From assembly GCF_021735935.1 (NCBI RefSeq), contig NZ_WMDZ01000001.1, positions 372,001 through 436,000 of the forward strand: a stretch of DNA of 64,000 nt, written 5' to 3'. Each line of letters opens with the position of its first letter. Position 1 is the stretch's first letter. This stretch comes from Sulfitobacter sp. M39 (GTDB taxonomy: Bacteria; Pseudomonadota; Alphaproteobacteria; Rhodobacterales; Rhodobacteraceae). The position numbers and the translations under genes were made by a program. Shown piece by piece: positions 30,123-39,259 of this stretch. Under the pieces are notes generated by a model. The model was not told the DNA's origin, made no database searches, and saw only the letters and a list, made by a program, of their open reading frames with translations.

Positions 30123-31685
30123 TCAGCGCACCCAGACCTCTACCCGCCGGTTGGCCTGACGGCCCCATGCGGTATCATCACAGGCCATTGGCATCGCTTC
30201 GCCAAAGGCGTCCAGATCCAGCGCCACACGTTCCAAATTGGCGGTCACCGCCGCGGTGATCACCGCTTGCCGCACGGCTTCCGCACGGCGCAGCGCTATG
30301 TCGCGGTTGGCGAAAGACGCGCCCTGCCCGTCACTGAACCCCACGAACAACAAACGGCGCGCGTCGTACTGCCCCACCTCGAGCGCACGGGCGAGTTGCT
30401 GCACGTTTGACCGCGATTGTGCATCCAGACGCACCGATCCCGCCTCGAACCGGAAAGAGGTCGACAGCCGCGCCATGGGCTTCAACGCCGCATTCATCCG
30501 CTGTAGCTCCTCAAGCGTGATTTCGGGCCCCGCGACAGCAATCGCATTTGTAAATCGATTGCCCTGATCCTCGACGGGGATCTCCTCGGGCGTCTGATCC
30601 ACAAACCCCGCGCGCCGGATCACGATCTGCGCCGCAGGGCTGCGGGTAAAGGCCAGAAACTCACGCGCCACCTGCGGCAGACGGCGGGCCGGAAAGTACA
30701 GAAACATCGGCGCAGTCAGCGGGTAATCTTCGGTCTTGATGGTGCGGCGCGAGGCATCGAGCGCAAAGCCACAGCTGCCAGAGAGCGTCAACACATCGGT
30801 GTCACGTTGTTCGGCATAGCTGGTGATGCCAAGCGCGAAACTGTCGTTCGCCACCGCTTCCGCCAGATCGGCGGGGCGGGCATGGCGGGTGATATTGTCG
30901 GTGAACTTGAGCGTCGCGGGCCGCATCACCTGATCACTAATCGCTTGGGCCAGCCCGCTGCTGGTGTCGGGCAGATGCAGATCAATGGGTGCGTCCGGCC
31001 CGCCAAGCGCCTGCCAGTTGGTCACCTTCCCCGCAAACGCCCGCGCCAACATCAACGGAGAGATCTGCTTGACCGGGTTCGAGGCCGACACCACCGGCAC
31101 CACAGCATCAAGCGACAGCACGCGACTGCGGTTCAGCCCCGTCATATCCCCCAACCCCGCCTCGCGCGCGCGGACCCGTTCTTCAGGGCGCATTTCGCGC
31201 AGGGACATCACGATATCCGCCTCATCCGCCAGAAGATCGGCGAAGCCTTCGTCACTGTTGCTGGCCCGAAACATGAACAGTGCAACGGTTTGTTCACTTT
31301 TTTCGTCGATCAAACGGTAGGTAAAGCGGTGTTCGTCCTCATCCTCGCGCACAGCGGTATAGCCGTTGCGCTGCGCAAACCCGTCGATCAAGGCAGGCAT
31401 CAACACTTCGCCCATCGTGGCCGATCCCGAAAGCTGCAGTTCGGCGACGAAAGGGTCCAGATTAGGGCAGCCCGGCCCTTCGCATTGAACGCCGGTGCTG
31501 TCGACCGTCAGCTCGCCATATTCGGTTTCTACGCGGTAGAACTCTCCATCAAAGCCCAGCAAGGTACCGCTTAGTTCAATCTTGCCATCACGGGAGGAAA
31601 GCGAGACATCCTGCGCCCCTGCGGACAACGTTGCAGAACATAAGAAAAGTGCGGCGAGAACCGCCGCACGTATAATCGTGATCAT
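30123..31685 (-). CDS. Phosphate-binding-like (PBP) domain fused to OmpA domain
   Basis: 520 residues. A signal peptide (about 1-25, ending SAGAQD) is followed by a PstS-like periplasmic binding domain (about residues 70-340; LSGSATMGEVLMPALIDGFA and DTSSGLAQAISDQV) and a C-terminal OmpA/MotB peptidoglycan-binding domain (about 400-520; FVGFSDGQGASFANRDIALRRAEAVR). The PBP part would bind an anion, possibly phosphate, and the OmpA part would tether it to the cell wall. No pst transporter genes are adjacent. It follows the unknown gene at 31704-32717 by 18 bp and is probably co-transcribed with it. Confidence 0.82.
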   Translation of the reverse strand: MITIIRAAVLAALFLCSATLSAGAQDVSLSSRDGKIELSGTLLGFDGEFYRVETEYGELTVDSTGVQCEGPGCPNLDPFVAELQLSGSATMGEVLMPALIDGFAQRNGYTAVREDEDEHRFTYRLIDEKSEQTVALFMFRASNSDEGFADLLADEADIVMSLREMRPEERVRAREAGLGDMTGLNRSRVLSLDAVVPVVSASNPVKQISPLMLARAFAGKVTNWQALGGPDAPIDLHLPDTSSGLAQAISDQVMRPATLKFTDNITRHARPADLAEAVANDSFALGITSYAEQRDTDVLTLSGSCGFALDASRRTIKTEDYPLTAPMFLYFPARRLPQVAREFLAFTRSPAAQIVIRRAGFVDQTPEEIPVEDQGNRFTNAIAVAGPEITLEELQRMNAALKPMARLSTSFRFEAGSVRLDAQSRSNVQQLARALEVGQYDARRLLFVGFSDGQGASFANRDIALRRAEAVRQAVITAAVTANLERVALDLDAFGEAMPMACDDTAWGRQANRRVEVWVR

Positions 31686-31703
31686 AAGACCCCAAGCGTT
31701 GCG

Positions 31704-32717
31704 TTAGTGTCCCGCAACCTTCATGTCTTGGAGCAGATTATTCAACACAAGAAAGCTGCCGACCGCATCACAATCCGGCACTGCGACGCTTAGGTCGCGG
31801 GTTCTGAGCGTGGCATCGCCAAGCAGTTCGATCGATTGCGCCTCTATCTCCTGGCCGCAGTTCGCCTGGATCACTTCGGCTTCCACGGTCAGCGCGACGC
31901 GGGCATCGGCGTTGTCCGTCGCAGCGGGGAATGTGTACACCTCGGCCACCAGTGGCTCTGCCGCGCTGAGGTCGCCGTTCACGGTCATAAATCCACCTTC
32001 ACCGGTGATCGCGGAGGCAACGCTGCGCGGCTTGCCAGCCCAGACATGGCCCGAACCATCATAGTCTGATCCGAATTCTCGGGCGTGCATCTGGAAACCC
32101 GTGTCGCCCTTCCATTGCAGAACCACGCGGTCAAATTCGGCCAGATCATCGATCTTCGCATCCGCAATCGCGCCTTCGCCGTTGCCGAAAGCGATGACGA
32201 ATGTCGCATCCTGCGCCAGCGCCGGAACGGTGATGTCCAGCGCGCCGGTGTCAGATGTGGTTTGGGTAAAGATCATGCCGCTGTGATGCACTGTGATCCG
32301 TTCGTTTGGCATGCAGGGTGCCGCCAGTGTCAGGTTCACCATAGCTGCCGCGACGGGGCGCGCGTTCGCGGTGATATCGCAAGTCTGTGTGGCCGCTGGT
32401 TCCGTCGCAATTGGGGCGGAAACTGGGCGAGAGATCGGTTCGTCCGCGCTTGCAGCGGCCAACATGACGGGGGCAGAATCGGGCAGCTCCACCGTGGGCT
32501 CCAGCGGGGCTGCATTGAACTCGGCCGAGGTGAGGACGATGTCTTCGACCTCGAGCACGGCGTTCTCGTTGCTCAGCCGGCGCAGCTCTTGCTCTTTCAC
32601 AGCGGCGTCAGAGCCATAGCGGGCTGTCGCAGCATCAGAGCTTTGCATCACGTAGCCGATGCCCAAGGCGCAGGCGAGCGTGCCAGCAGCTGTTGCGATC
32701 TCTTTCATACGTGCCAT
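31704..32717 (-). CDS. Unknown membrane-anchored protein
   Basis: 337 residues from ATG 32717, which has GAGG upstream; a TTG-initiated extension to 32747 is less likely. A hydrophobic segment at 7-25 is a likely signal anchor, followed by a short charged helix, a Pro/Ala-rich linker and a beta-rich domain with four spaced Cys (QTCDI, APCMP, ANCGQ, PDCDA) that could form disulfides in the periplasm. I do not recognise a family. It pairs with the PBP-OmpA gene downstream and lies behind the wzc-like gene, so an envelope role is plausible. Confidence 0.65.
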   Translation of the reverse strand: MARMKEIATAAGTLACALGIGYVMQSSDAATARYGSDAAVKEQELRRLSNENAVLEVEDIVLTSAEFNAAPLEPTVELPDSAPVMLAAASADEPISRPVSAPIATEPAATQTCDITANARPVAAAMVNLTLAAPCMPNERITVHHSGMIFTQTTSDTGALDITVPALAQDATFVIAFGNGEGAIADAKIDDLAEFDRVVLQWKGDTGFQMHAREFGSDYDGSGHVWAGKPRSVASAITGEGGFMTVNGDLSAAEPLVAEVYTFPAATDNADARVALTVEAEVIQANCGQEIEAQSIELLGDATLRTRDLSVAVPDCDAVGSFLVLNNLLQDMKVAGH

Positions 32718-32829
32718 CTGAGGGTCCTCACTGGGATAACTTCCCAATGAATATCGCCCAGCAGAACGGCCCTGTTATGACCCTTGAGGGGTAAGATTTG
32801 GGCAGTTTTGAGGCATGCCCAAGCCTTGC

Positions 32830-34965
32830 TTAACTGTCGTAATAGCCTTTGCCGTAGGCCCCATAGGCACCGTATTCGCCGCCATAGCCATAGCGTTTCA
32901 TGCCCTTCTCGTCGATCTGGCTAAGCACAAGCCCTGTGATCCGCTGGTTCGAGTTGTGGAAGAAGCGCATGGATTCCTCGACCAGACCCTTGTTCGTGCT
33001 GTCCCATTTTACAGAGAACAGGATCGCATCGGCATTCTGCGAAATGATACGTGCGTCCGGCACAACCAGCACAGGCGGTGTGTCGATGATGATGAAGTCA
33101 TACTGATCGCGCATCTCGGAGATGAAGGATTTGAACCGATCGGAGGAGAAGATATCCGCCGCGTTCACGTTGGTCTTTTCGCCTCCCAGAACATCCGCGC
33201 CGAAACCGTCAGGCGTATGGATGGCATCGGCGAATTTGGCATCGCCATTCAGGACAGACGCGATGCCGTTGCGCGGCATATCGGGGAAGTATTCGTTCAG
33301 TGTGCGGCGGCGGATATCGCCTTCGACCAGCAGGACGGATTTGCCCAGACCGGAAAGGAATTTCGCCAGCGACAGCGAGACGGTGGTTTTACCCTCCCCC
33401 GGGATGGAGGAGGTCGATACGATGACCTGCGGCTTTTTGTCGAGGTTCGACAGCATCAGCGAGGTGCGCAGGTTGCGGATCGCTTCGGCGGCGGCAGACG
33501 TCGGCTTGTCCGACAGATACTTGAGCGTGTCCTTGCGGTGACGCGACGGGATCAGCGGGATCTGCCCGATCACGGTATAGCCGGTGTGTTGCTCAAGCTC
33601 GTTCGCGGTGCGGAACGTGCGGGTTTTGAATTCGCGCAGCAGCACGAGCCCCGAGCCGACCATCGCCCCAAGGATCATCGCCAGCGCAATGATTTGCGAT
33701 TTCTTCGGCGCGCTTGGTGAATTTGGCACGACCGAGCTGGACAGCATGCGGCTATCGGCCTTCTGGATACCTTCTTGGGCAGAGGTTTCTTTGAGGCGCG
33801 TCAGGAAATATTCATACAGCAGACGCGTTGCTTCGGATTCACGGGTCAGCTGTTGCAGCTCAATCAGGTCTTGCCCTTGCGAGGCCAACTGCGCCGCAAG
33901 CTCTTTTTCCGAGTTGCGCAGCGCTTCAAGTTGTTGCGTGCTGCGCACAAGATCAGCCCGAACCCGCGTCATCACTGTATCAAATCGTAAATCAAATGCC
34001 GTCTGGTTCGTCTCCGACGACAGCCCGTTGCTAAAGATACGCGTCAGTGCGGCGTCTTGCGCGGCGTCTAATTTATCTTCGGATGTTTGTGCGGCTTCCA
34101 AGTCGGCAAGACGTGTTTCAAGCGCCTCGCGGGTCAAGGCGGCACCATCAATGCGGTCACGCAGTTCTTTGATCTGACGCTCGAGCGCTTGCAGGCCCTC
34201 GATCGAAACCAGCTGGGTGCGCGCCGTAAATTCGGATACTTTCTTCTCGGCATTCTCAAGCTCGATCTGAAGCTCGGACACACGGTTGCTCAGCCATTCA
34301 GTCGCTTTTTCCGTCGCCTCGAATTTCACTTCGATCTGGTTCAAGATGTACAGTTCAACAATCGTATTCGCGATCTGTGCAGATTTAACCGGAGATTCCG
34401 TTTCAGCCGTCACGTTGAACACAAGGCTTTGGCGAATATTAGAGACCGAAACCTTGTTCAACAAAGCCTGCACAACCGCATCGCGGGTTTTGATTTTCTG
34501 AAGCTCGGGGTCCAGCTCTTCCTCCGGTGCCCCCGAAGAGAGCATCCCCTTGAGGCCAGAGATCATGCCACCGATCATGGACGGTTCCCGCAGTTCGCCG
34601 TTAAACTCAGGGTCATCAATCAGGTTCAGCCGGTCAACGACTTTGCCCGCCAACCCACGGGACCGCAGCACTTCGACCTCTGTATTGACCTCGGTGCTAT
34701 CGCCGGAGAACCCGCCAACCACGGCCTGCAGGTCCACGATGCTGTCTTCTTTGGTGTCCAGAACCACAACCGCGGTGGACCGATAGGTCGGCACAGCCAC
34801 GCCATAGGCATAGTACCCCGCCAGCAGCATGAAAATCAGTGTGACAGCAGCGATAATCAGTTTGCCGCGCCACAAAGTACCAATCAGCGCGCCAAGGTCG
34901 ATGGTATCGTCATCTTCGTCCCTGGGCCCGGAAAAGTTCGATTGGCTTTGGTTCATCATATGCAT
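32830..34965 (-). CDS. Wzc-type polysaccharide co-polymerase tyrosine kinase
   Basis: 711 residues. An N-terminal Wzz domain has a first membrane helix at about 35-55 (LIIAAVTLIFMLLAGYYAYGV), a long periplasmic coiled coil to about 430, and a second helix (IIALAMILGAMVGSGLVLL). The cytoplasmic BY-kinase domain has Walker A SSIPGEGKTTVSLSLAKFL, Walker A' VEGDIRRRTL and Walker B IIIDTPPVLVVPDA. The tail is rich in Tyr (YGYGGEYGAYGAYGKGYY), the autophosphorylation cluster. It controls chain length and export of exo- or capsular polysaccharide. No wza or wzy gene is adjacent. The start may also be the Met at residue 3 or 4. Confidence 0.93.
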   Translation of the reverse strand: MHMMNQSQSNFSGPRDEDDDTIDLGALIGTLWRGKLIIAAVTLIFMLLAGYYAYGVAVPTYRSTAVVVLDTKEDSIVDLQAVVGGFSGDSTEVNTEVEVLRSRGLAGKVVDRLNLIDDPEFNGELREPSMIGGMISGLKGMLSSGAPEEELDPELQKIKTRDAVVQALLNKVSVSNIRQSLVFNVTAETESPVKSAQIANTIVELYILNQIEVKFEATEKATEWLSNRVSELQIELENAEKKVSEFTARTQLVSIEGLQALERQIKELRDRIDGAALTREALETRLADLEAAQTSEDKLDAAQDAALTRIFSNGLSSETNQTAFDLRFDTVMTRVRADLVRSTQQLEALRNSEKELAAQLASQGQDLIELQQLTRESEATRLLYEYFLTRLKETSAQEGIQKADSRMLSSSVVPNSPSAPKKSQIIALAMILGAMVGSGLVLLREFKTRTFRTANELEQHTGYTVIGQIPLIPSRHRKDTLKYLSDKPTSAAAEAIRNLRTSLMLSNLDKKPQVIVSTSSIPGEGKTTVSLSLAKFLSGLGKSVLLVEGDIRRRTLNEYFPDMPRNGIASVLNGDAKFADAIHTPDGFGADVLGGEKTNVNAADIFSSDRFKSFISEMRDQYDFIIIDTPPVLVVPDARIISQNADAILFSVKWDSTNKGLVEESMRFFHNSNQRITGLVLSQIDEKGMKRYGYGGEYGAYGAYGKGYYDS

Positions 34966-35184
34966 GTGGTCCGTTGATCATGGCCAGAACTGGCTAATAA
35001 TAATGTATCAGGCAAAGTGCCCGCGGCATCGCAGGTAGCGTCAACGGGCATGAGATGAAGAAGGTCTGCCTGTTATGCGATTGCGCCCAGAGGGTGATGG
35101 CGGCCTTGCTAAATCCTTATGAAAAAAATTCAATCAAAAGTCGTATAAAATTATCCGCATTCGGGAAATCGCGCTGGAATTACG

Positions 35185-35748
35185 TCACTTTAGTCCATTC
35201 TTGGCGATATAGCTGGCCAAATCAAGGATCAGTTGCCCGCGTGCCGCTGCAATGGCGGCCGGTCCGCCCTTGGGGTCGAAAGCCACGGTCAGGTCAAACA
35301 ACCCCGATCGTTCGCTTCCACCGGTGGATACGGCAACGAAATACTGGCCCGAGGCGCGGAACTGGCCTGTTTCAGCGGCCAGCAATTCGCTGAACCGCAA
35401 CTCAAGACGGGCATCGGGGTAGGCTTCGAATGGCCAAGGCTCGGACGCGATGCGGCGGTTGGTGAGGCGCGACAGGTTCTCGCTCAGCTCCAAGGCGACG
35501 GCGCGTTCGGGCGAATCCGCCCAAAGTTCGTCGGAAGAGCTTACCAAGGTACCGTTCGATTTGCGCACGTGGATTTCATCGGCAGCCGCATAGCTGGGCA
35601 GCGATACGTCACGCACTTCGACCGAGTTGAAGCGGATGCTCACCTGCTCTGTGACCGGGGGCATGTCCACGGCATAGCGATCTGCGGATCCACACGCGGC
35701 GAGAAAGGCCACGAGACCAAGGCTTGCGATACTTTTTACAACGTTCAT
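35185..35748 (-). CDS. pqiC: PqiC-like outer-membrane lipoprotein
   Basis: 187 residues. A lipoprotein signal ends in LAAC (Cys19), followed by an ABC-type transport auxiliary (YmbA/PqiC) fold with VRDVSLPSYAAADEIHVR and a RRIASEPWPFE segment. PqiC anchors the PqiB needle at the outer membrane in the Pqi MCE lipid-transport system. It is last in the pqiA-pqiA-pqiB-pqiC operon, 3 bp after pqiB. Confidence 0.87.
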   Translation of the reverse strand: MNVVKSIASLGLVAFLAACGSADRYAVDMPPVTEQVSIRFNSVEVRDVSLPSYAAADEIHVRKSNGTLVSSSDELWADSPERAVALELSENLSRLTNRRIASEPWPFEAYPDARLELRFSELLAAETGQFRASGQYFVAVSTGGSERSGLFDLTVAFDPKGGPAAIAAARGQLILDLASYIAKNGLK

Positions 35749-35751
35749 ATT

Positions 35752-37836
35752 TTACCGTCCCAGCAACAATGAATTGGGGTTACGTTCGATGGTGCGCGCC
35801 AAGGATGCAAGCGCATCGGCTGCTTTTTGGATATCGCGCATGGTTTCTTGTGCGGTACGGCTGATCTGATCACCCTTGTTGTACCCTTCAATTGTACGCT
35901 CTGCCTGCGTGAACAGGGTCGACAGACGGTTCACGATCTGTGGCAGATCTTGTGCCGACACCGCGATGTTATCCGCCGCGTTACGCGCTGATGCGAGCGT
36001 CCGGTTCACGTTCTCGACCGCGCCGCCTTTGCGCAGTTCTTGCAGCGTGTAGTTCAGCTCGTCCAAGGCGTTTTTCAGCGAGCCGGGCAACGCTACGGCG
36101 TCCGGTGTACCGATGACTTGATCGGCAGAGCGGGTCAGCGCGGTCAATTCGTCCACCAGCTGTTGCAGCTCCAACTCGCTTGCCTTGGCGGCGACGGCCT
36201 GCATCTCTTCGACCAGTTCGGGCACGCCCTCGGTCGAGGTGCTGAAGGATGTTGCGGCTTCCGAGACGGAGTCGACCGCATCCAGCAGACGTTTCGCCAT
36301 CTGCTCTTCCTCGAGCGTGGCGACCAGCGTCTCGACACGCAGCAGCGTGGCGTTCAGAGATACGGGGATATTCTGCACCTCATCAGACGATACCAGCCCC
36401 GTGACCTCGTTGATCAAAGTGCGGACATCGCGAGGTGTCTGTTGCAGCTCGTCGCTGCCAACAAAAGCCTGTAGCGAATTCATCAGACCGATGGCGCTGT
36501 TCAACAGCTCTTCGATGGGCAGGTTGTTGATGCGGCTAAAGACACCTTCGACGGTGGCAGCGGCATCTGATGTTTCGTTCTTGGTCGTCGGCATAACAGG
36601 GAAGTTTTCGCCCGCGGCCACCAGACGCCCGTTCGGCGCGTCTTCGACCACCACCAGTTCAACCTTCAGGCCGCCGGTCAACAGGCTGGCAGAGGCAAGC
36701 CGCGCGCGCAGACCGTTCACAACGCGGTCCTGCAAGAACGCCAGCGCGCTTTCCGCGGATACTTCGCCAGGCAGGCCAAGCCGCGCGGGCTGGATGGCCA
36801 GCGTCACGTTCAACCGCACGCGGCTGTCACCGAACTGGTCGTAATCCACGATACCGGCAAGAGAGTCGACCTCGCCGATGTTCAGACCGCTCAGCTCGAC
36901 AGGGGCACCGACGGCCAGTCCGGAAACGTTTTCATCAAAGATCACGTTGATCAGCAGTGGTTCGACTTCCGAGGCGTTGAAAACCGCGCTGCGGGCGTCT
37001 TCCTTGCTTGGGAAAATGTCGAAGACGGTGCCGTCTTGCACGCGGTCGCCGCCGGAAACGAATGTATCAAACGTCACCCCGCCCCCGATAAGCGTCGCAA
37101 TGGACTGAAAGTCGATCTCGGCACCACCTGGCCCGAGGGAGAGGCTGAAACCAGAGCTGTCCCAGAAGCGTGTGCTGCTGTTGATCAGGTTCCGGTGCTC
37201 TTCGTAAATCAGTGCCTCTACGATGGCAAAGTTCCCGCGTGGGGCGATCTCTGCCTTGCCCAGACGGCCAACCTCGATCCCGCGATACAGGATCGGGGCA
37301 TCATCGGTCAGGGTGCCGTTGCCAACGGTGCGGAAGGCGATTTGCAGACCGGATTGCCCGGCGCGGATCAGCGGTGGCGAATCCGACCCGACGAACCGTT
37401 CGGCAAAATCGCCCACTTCGTCATTCCAGCTGCCCTCGATATAGACGCCGCTTAGCACCGTACCCAACCCCGAGATCCCCTGCGCCGAAACCTCGGGCTG
37501 GACGATCCAGAAGGACGCGCTGGCGTCGATAAAGGGGGCCACATTCTTGTCCACGCGGATCGACGCGACGACCTTGCCCAGACCGGTGGTAAAGCCGACT
37601 TCCTCGACCCGGCCAACGGTCACGTCACGGTAACGCAATTCGGTCTCGCCCGCCTTGATGCCGGCCCCTTTGTCAAATTCGACAAAAATCACCGGACCGC
37701 GGGAATTATAGCTGCTGAACGCAACGCCCAAAGCCGCAACCAACGCCAGGATCGGAATGATCCAGACGATCGACGCGCTGCTCAGGAACAGTTTGCGCGC
37801 GGATTTAACCTTAACCTCGGGTGGCGTGTCAGACAT
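35752..37836 (-). CDS. pqiB: PqiB-family MCE protein
   Basis: 694 residues from ATG 37836, which overlaps the pqiA2 stop (ATGTCTGA). An upstream in-frame start at 37863 is inside pqiA2 and less likely. One membrane helix near residues 20-40 is followed by three MCE/MlaD repeats (VIFVEFDKGAGIKAGETELRY; a second near 155; VIFDENVSGLAVGAPVELSG) and about 275 residues of helical, coiled-coil-like C-terminus. MCE needles form a tunnel for lipids between the membranes. E. coli PqiB is about 546 residues, so the C-terminal part is extended here. Confidence 0.87.
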   Translation of the reverse strand: MSDTPPEVKVKSARKLFLSSASIVWIIPILALVAALGVAFSSYNSRGPVIFVEFDKGAGIKAGETELRYRDVTVGRVEEVGFTTGLGKVVASIRVDKNVAPFIDASASFWIVQPEVSAQGISGLGTVLSGVYIEGSWNDEVGDFAERFVGSDSPPLIRAGQSGLQIAFRTVGNGTLTDDAPILYRGIEVGRLGKAEIAPRGNFAIVEALIYEEHRNLINSSTRFWDSSGFSLSLGPGGAEIDFQSIATLIGGGVTFDTFVSGGDRVQDGTVFDIFPSKEDARSAVFNASEVEPLLINVIFDENVSGLAVGAPVELSGLNIGEVDSLAGIVDYDQFGDSRVRLNVTLAIQPARLGLPGEVSAESALAFLQDRVVNGLRARLASASLLTGGLKVELVVVEDAPNGRLVAAGENFPVMPTTKNETSDAAATVEGVFSRINNLPIEELLNSAIGLMNSLQAFVGSDELQQTPRDVRTLINEVTGLVSSDEVQNIPVSLNATLLRVETLVATLEEEQMAKRLLDAVDSVSEAATSFSTSTEGVPELVEEMQAVAAKASELELQQLVDELTALTRSADQVIGTPDAVALPGSLKNALDELNYTLQELRKGGAVENVNRTLASARNAADNIAVSAQDLPQIVNRLSTLFTQAERTIEGYNKGDQISRTAQETMRDIQKAADALASLARTIERNPNSLLLGR

Positions 37837-38488
37837 GTTGATCGGGGTCCCCATCGAAAGCATTCGTGTCCCAGATCAGTCTGGAGTCAAAGGCCTGTGC
37901 AGAAAGCATGGTAAAAATGACCGACAAGGCGAAAAACATGCTCGCAGGGCCGGGGTTAATGGTCGCAAGGGTTTTGAGTTGCACCAGCGACGAGAGGATC
38001 GCAACCACAAAGATATCGATCATAGACCAGCGGCCGATATACTCGACAATTTCATACATCACATGGCGCGACCGATGTGCCGCGGCATTCCGCGTCTTAA
38101 CACTGACTGCCAGATAGGCGATTGCCCAGAACTTGGCCAGCGGGATCGCGACCGACGCGAGCAGGATGATAAAGGCAATACCGTAAGAGCCGTGATGCGC
38201 CAGTTCGACCGCACCGCCGACGATGGTGCTTTCATCCACCTGAAACAGGGTCCGCGTTTTCAGCATCGGGTACATATTGGCGGGGATATAGCACATCAGC
38301 CCCACAACCCAGAACGCCCAGACCCGCTGCATACTGCCAAAGTCGCGCGACAGCATCTTGTGGCCGCAGCGTTGGCAGACAGGCGTGCCGATAGGCCACG
38401 CACGGGTACACCGTGTGCAGGCCACCAACCCCATTTCGCGGGCGCTTAGGATTTTTTGGGATTTTCCAGCGAATTCCATACCGACCAT
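37829..38488 (-). CDS. pqiA: PqiA-like membrane protein, second half
   Basis: 219 residues with one PqiA domain: an N-terminal zinc-ribbon-like CTRC/CQRCGHK pair, then four hydrophobic helices including VVGLMCYIPANMYPML. In E. coli a single PqiA holds two such domains; here the second is its own gene. It overlaps the first-half gene by about 40 bp; a start at 38479 would shorten that slightly. Inner-membrane partner of PqiB in lipid transfer. Confidence 0.85.
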   Translation of the reverse strand: MVGMEFAGKSQKILSAREMGLVACTRCTRAWPIGTPVCQRCGHKMLSRDFGSMQRVWAFWVVGLMCYIPANMYPMLKTRTLFQVDESTIVGGAVELAHHGSYGIAFIILLASVAIPLAKFWAIAYLAVSVKTRNAAAHRSRHVMYEIVEYIGRWSMIDIFVVAILSSLVQLKTLATINPGPASMFFALSVIFTMLSAQAFDSRLIWDTNAFDGDPDQHV

Positions 38489-39093
38489 TTACACATGAAT
38501 TTGTCCTGCGCCACAATCAGAACAACCAAACCACAAAACATCCAGAAAGCTGGCCCAAACCCCACAGTTGCCAGATCGGCAATCTTCACCAGCGCCACGG
38601 CACAGCCAAGCGCGAAAATCTCGGCCATCGACCAGGGTTGCAACGCTTGCGACAGGCGGAACGCCTGCATCGCGTGGCGTGCGGGCGGCAGGTCCAGCAC
38701 GATGGGCACCAGCACATAAAGCGTCAGCATCACCCGCGCCAAGGGCACCAGCATGATCAAGGCAGCCGTCGCCAGCGACAGCAGCAAAAGCGGCCCGCTG
38801 GAAAACGCCAGCGCCGCGTCCATCACAGAGACAGAGTTCTTGTTGCCCGCCGCATCAATATCCAGAAACGGAAAGAACGTCGCGCCAAGGATCAGAACAA
38901 AGGTGGCAATGGCGATGGCAATGATCTTCAGCCCCGCCTTTTTGCGCGGCTCGATCAACACCGTGTGGCACCGCTCGCACACCGCCTTCTCGCCGACCTT
39001 GGGCACCTTGAGGTGATACACGGCGTCGCATTGGGGGCAGACGATAATCTCCTCCAGATTGACGGATGGTGCAGGGTCGACGGTGTCTTTCAT
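38446..39093 (-). CDS. pqiA: PqiA-like membrane protein, first half
   Basis: 215 residues with a zinc-ribbon-like CPQC/CERCH pair at the N-terminus and four hydrophobic helices (IIAIAIATFVLILGATFFPFL and others). It is the first gene of the Pqi operon; AAGGGG precedes the ATG. It is divergent from the DJ-1 gene across a 166-bp region. Together with the following gene it reconstitutes a full-length PqiA as two polypeptides. Confidence 0.85.
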   Translation of the reverse strand: MKDTVDPAPSVNLEEIIVCPQCDAVYHLKVPKVGEKAVCERCHTVLIEPRKKAGLKIIAIAIATFVLILGATFFPFLDIDAAGNKNSVSVMDAALAFSSGPLLLLSLATAALIMLVPLARVMLTLYVLVPIVLDLPPARHAMQAFRLSQALQPWSMAEIFALGCAVALVKIADLATVGFGPAFWMFCGLVVLIVAQDKFMCKWSVWNSLENPKKS

Positions 39094-39185
39094 CCCCTTG
39101 GTATAAAGGAGATCACAAACCGTGTGTATCGAATTCTAGACACGAAAAGTTCATTCTCGGCATCGGCGGAATCCCGTCAATGCAG

Positions 39186-39201
39186 GTTCCAGCGCTGGAA
39201 C
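39186..39201. promoter_or_regulatory. 16-bp perfect palindrome before the DJ-1 gene
   Basis: GTTCCAGCGCTGGAAC reads the same on both strands. Its right half supplies the GGAAC of the candidate EcfG promoter downstream, so it may be an operator overlapping that promoter or simply a symmetric -35 region. Confidence 0.5.
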
Positions 39202-39221
39202 ATTCGCGCGGTGTCTTTGTT
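39197..39221 (+). promoter_or_regulatory. Candidate EcfG promoter of the DJ-1 gene
   Basis: GGAAC (39197-39201), 16 bp, TGTT (39218-39221), about 39 bp before the start codon. It matches the alphaproteobacterial general stress consensus GGAAC-N16/17-CGTT at 8 of 9 positions. Confidence 0.55.
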
Positions 39222-39259
39222 GTGTCGGTGAAGATAGCGAACATGAAAGGAGCTTTCTA

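Noticed and set aside
35055-35393. 112-codon plus-strand frame upstream of the wzc-like gene
   Set aside because: It runs into pqiC antisense and shows no coding bias after the first 45 codons.
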